Source: an uncultured Altererythrobacter sp. (GTDB taxonomy: Bacteria; Pseudomonadota; Alphaproteobacteria; Sphingomonadales; Sphingomonadaceae). Taken from it: a stretch of 5,869 nucleotides of DNA. Below are positions 5,246-5,869 of the stretch, in pieces. Numbering within the stretch: the first letter of the stretch is position 1; each line of letters opens with the position of its first letter. Under the pieces are notes generated by a model. That model was not told the origin of the DNA. It saw only the letters and a program-made list of their open reading frames with translations, and did no database searches. The position numbers and the translations under genes were made by a program. The stretch lies in assembly GCA_938009055.1 (NCBI GenBank), contig CALLIO010000090.1, positions 1 to 5,869 of the forward strand, in the 5' to 3' direction.

Positions 5246-5256
5246 CCCCTGAGGGG
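5246..5256. repeat. Short GC palindrome between erpA and xth
   Basis: CCCCT and AGGGG flank a central G, forming a compact stem of four G-C pairs with a 3-nt loop. It starts 6 nt after the erpA stop codon (minus strand). No T-run follows on the minus strand, so it is unlikely to be a strong terminator. It may limit 3'-end decay or slightly reduce readthrough to xth. Confidence 0.35.
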
Positions 5257-5262
5257 ACATAT

Positions 5263-5592
5263 TCAGATACCGAAGCTTGAACCACAGCCGCATCCAGCCG
5301 CTGCTTGCGGGTTCTCGACCTTAAAAGCCGCCCCGCCTAAGGATTCGACGAAATCCACCACGCTGCCACTGACCAAGTCCAGGCTAATCGGATCAACCAC
5401 TAGCTTAACCCCGTCAGTTTCGCTGATCTTGTCATCGCCTTGTGCGCCATCGGACAAATCGAACTTATATTGAAAGCCAGAGCAGCCCCCGCCTTCAACT
5501 GACAAGCGCAATATTGCGGGTTTGGACTGCTTTTCAGCAATCCACGCGACACGCTTTGCAGCAGCGGGAGTTAGGGTGAGAGCTTCAGACAT
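5263..5592 (-). CDS. erpA: A-type iron-sulfur cluster carrier ErpA/IscA family
   Basis: This 109-residue protein receives Fe-S clusters from the scaffold and passes them to apo-enzymes. The three ligand cysteines are present: C37 in EGGGCSGFQY (33-42), and C101 and C103 in the C-terminal GCGCGSSF. The N-terminal LTPAAAKRVAWI and the LVVDPISLDLVSGSVVDFVE stretch (64-83) also fit the HesB/IscA/ErpA fold. ErpA is the likelier subgroup because there is no adjacent isc or suf cluster and alphaproteobacterial ErpA is often encoded beside xth, but IscA cannot be excluded from sequence alone. The start (complement of 5590-5592) is preceded by AGGG four bases away with a GTGC spacer. That AGGG is part of a small palindrome (5596-5607). 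The upstream CBS gene ends 31 nt away. Confidence 0.92.
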   Translation of the reverse strand: MSEALTLTPAAAKRVAWIAEKQSKPAILRLSVEGGGCSGFQYKFDLSDGAQGDDKISETDGVKLVVDPISLDLVSGSVVDFVESLGGAAFKVENPQAAAGCGCGSSFGI

Positions 5593-5595
5593 GCA

Positions 5596-5607
5596 CCCTA
5601 TTTAGGG
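5596..5607. promoter_or_regulatory. Palindrome covering the erpA ribosome binding site
   Basis: CCCTA (5596-5600) and TAGGG (5603-5607) are perfect inverted repeats around TT. In the minus-strand mRNA this reads CCCU-AAAU-AGGG, and the AGGG arm is the only Shine-Dalgarno-like element before the erpA ATG. The small hairpin could therefore mask the ribosome binding site, or the DNA palindrome could bind a regulator. The stem is only 4 bp as RNA, so chance is a real possibility. Confidence 0.35.
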
Positions 5608-5623
5608 AGCCGAAGCCAGAAGC

Positions 5624-5869
5624 TCAAGCGGTCTGGATATAGCTGCGCATTGCTTCGGCTTCATGTTCGACTTCATCAATCCGGTTTTTGACCAGATCGC
5701 CAATGGAAATGAAGGCCACAAGCGCGCCATTGTCGATCACTGGCAAGTGGCGAATGCGCCGCTTTGTCATCAATCCCAATGCATCATTGATTGAAGTGGC
5801 TGGCTCAACCGTGATGGCAGGCGCTGTCATAATCTGTCCGACTTGGCGGCCAAGGCAAATCTCGCCTTC
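5624..5869 (-). CDS. CBS-domain protein (partial, 5' end outside the window)
   Basis: The visible C-terminal 81 residues read through the window edge with no stop. The apparent ATG at 5828-5830 is internal: upstream in frame the sequence reads EGEICLGRQVGQI and runs into MTAPAITVEP, the usual linker into a second CBS motif. That motif (ATSINDALGLMTKRRIRHLP, then VIDNGALVAFISIGDLV) is complete and typical, followed by a C-terminal helix ending EAEAMRSYIQTA. CBS pairs bind adenine nucleotides and sense energy status; small stand-alone CBS proteins of about 140 residues are common in Alphaproteobacteria, and this one probably belongs to them. No fused domain follows. It is the upstream gene of the CBS-erpA-xth set, 31 nt before erpA. 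The specific ligand or target is unknown. Confidence 0.85.
   Translation of the reverse strand, partial: EGEICLGRQVGQIMTAPAITVEPATSINDALGLMTKRRIRHLPVIDNGALVAFISIGDLVKNRIDEVEHEAEAMRSYIQTA

Noticed and set aside
5624..5830. CBS protein as a complete 68-residue gene starting at 5830
   Set aside because: The frame stays open to the window edge, and the upstream residues join smoothly to the CBS linker, so the ATG is internal.
1..5869. Mobile element, CRISPR array, toxin-antitoxin pair, defence system or biosynthetic cluster
   Set aside because: No transposase, integrase, spaced direct repeats, tRNA gene or known defence or biosynthetic gene is visible. Every large frame is accounted for by housekeeping or conserved families.

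Overview
The window is an ordinary, gene-dense stretch of chromosome from an alphaproteobacterium, most likely a member of the Sphingomonadales close to Erythrobacteraceae or Sphingomonadaceae. This placement is an inference from the gene order aroE-coaE-dnaQ, the presence of a DUF1491-type protein, the style of the SleB-like hydrolase and ErpA proteins, and the way the proteins read. Base composition is moderate, only a little over half G+C by eye, which is low for that order. CAA and TTG codons are frequent. I see no mobile element, CRISPR array, rRNA or tRNA, and no sign of a recent insertion.

Positions 1-2078 (+ strand) hold the 3' end of aroE (shikimate dehydrogenase), coaE (dephospho-CoA kinase, overlapping aroE by ATGA), dnaQ (proofreading epsilon subunit of DNA polymerase III) and a long-form ribosome hibernation factor, hpf. 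The hpf Shine-Dalgarno sequence overlaps the dnaQ stop codon. A hairpin built on the coaE stop codon and a terminator-like hairpin after hpf punctuate the run.

Positions 2198-3496 (+ strand) hold three tightly packed genes: ptsN (EIIA of the nitrogen-type PTS), a PaaI-like hotdog thioesterase (11-nt overlap with ptsN) and a DUF1491-family protein (GTGA overlap with the thioesterase). They are probably one transcript and translationally coupled.

Positions 3497-3703 are a non-coding gap with several small inverted repeats. It precedes a secreted SleB-like cell-wall hydrolase (3704-4369, + strand). That gene converges on a minus-strand set, with a GC-rich hairpin between the two stop codons.

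Positions 4398-5869 (minus strand) read, in transcription order, a CBS-domain protein (5' end outside the window), the A-type iron-sulfur carrier erpA, and xth (exonuclease III / AP endonuclease). The intergenic gaps are 31 and 55 nt, so they may be one operon.

Functionally the window is housekeeping: aromatic amino-acid and CoA biosynthesis, replication fidelity, ribosome hibernation, PTS-Ntr signalling, cell-wall turnover, Fe-S assembly and base-excision repair. I did not find a novel system. The least understood part is the ptsN-thioesterase-DUF1491 cluster, and the non-coding signals are modest.
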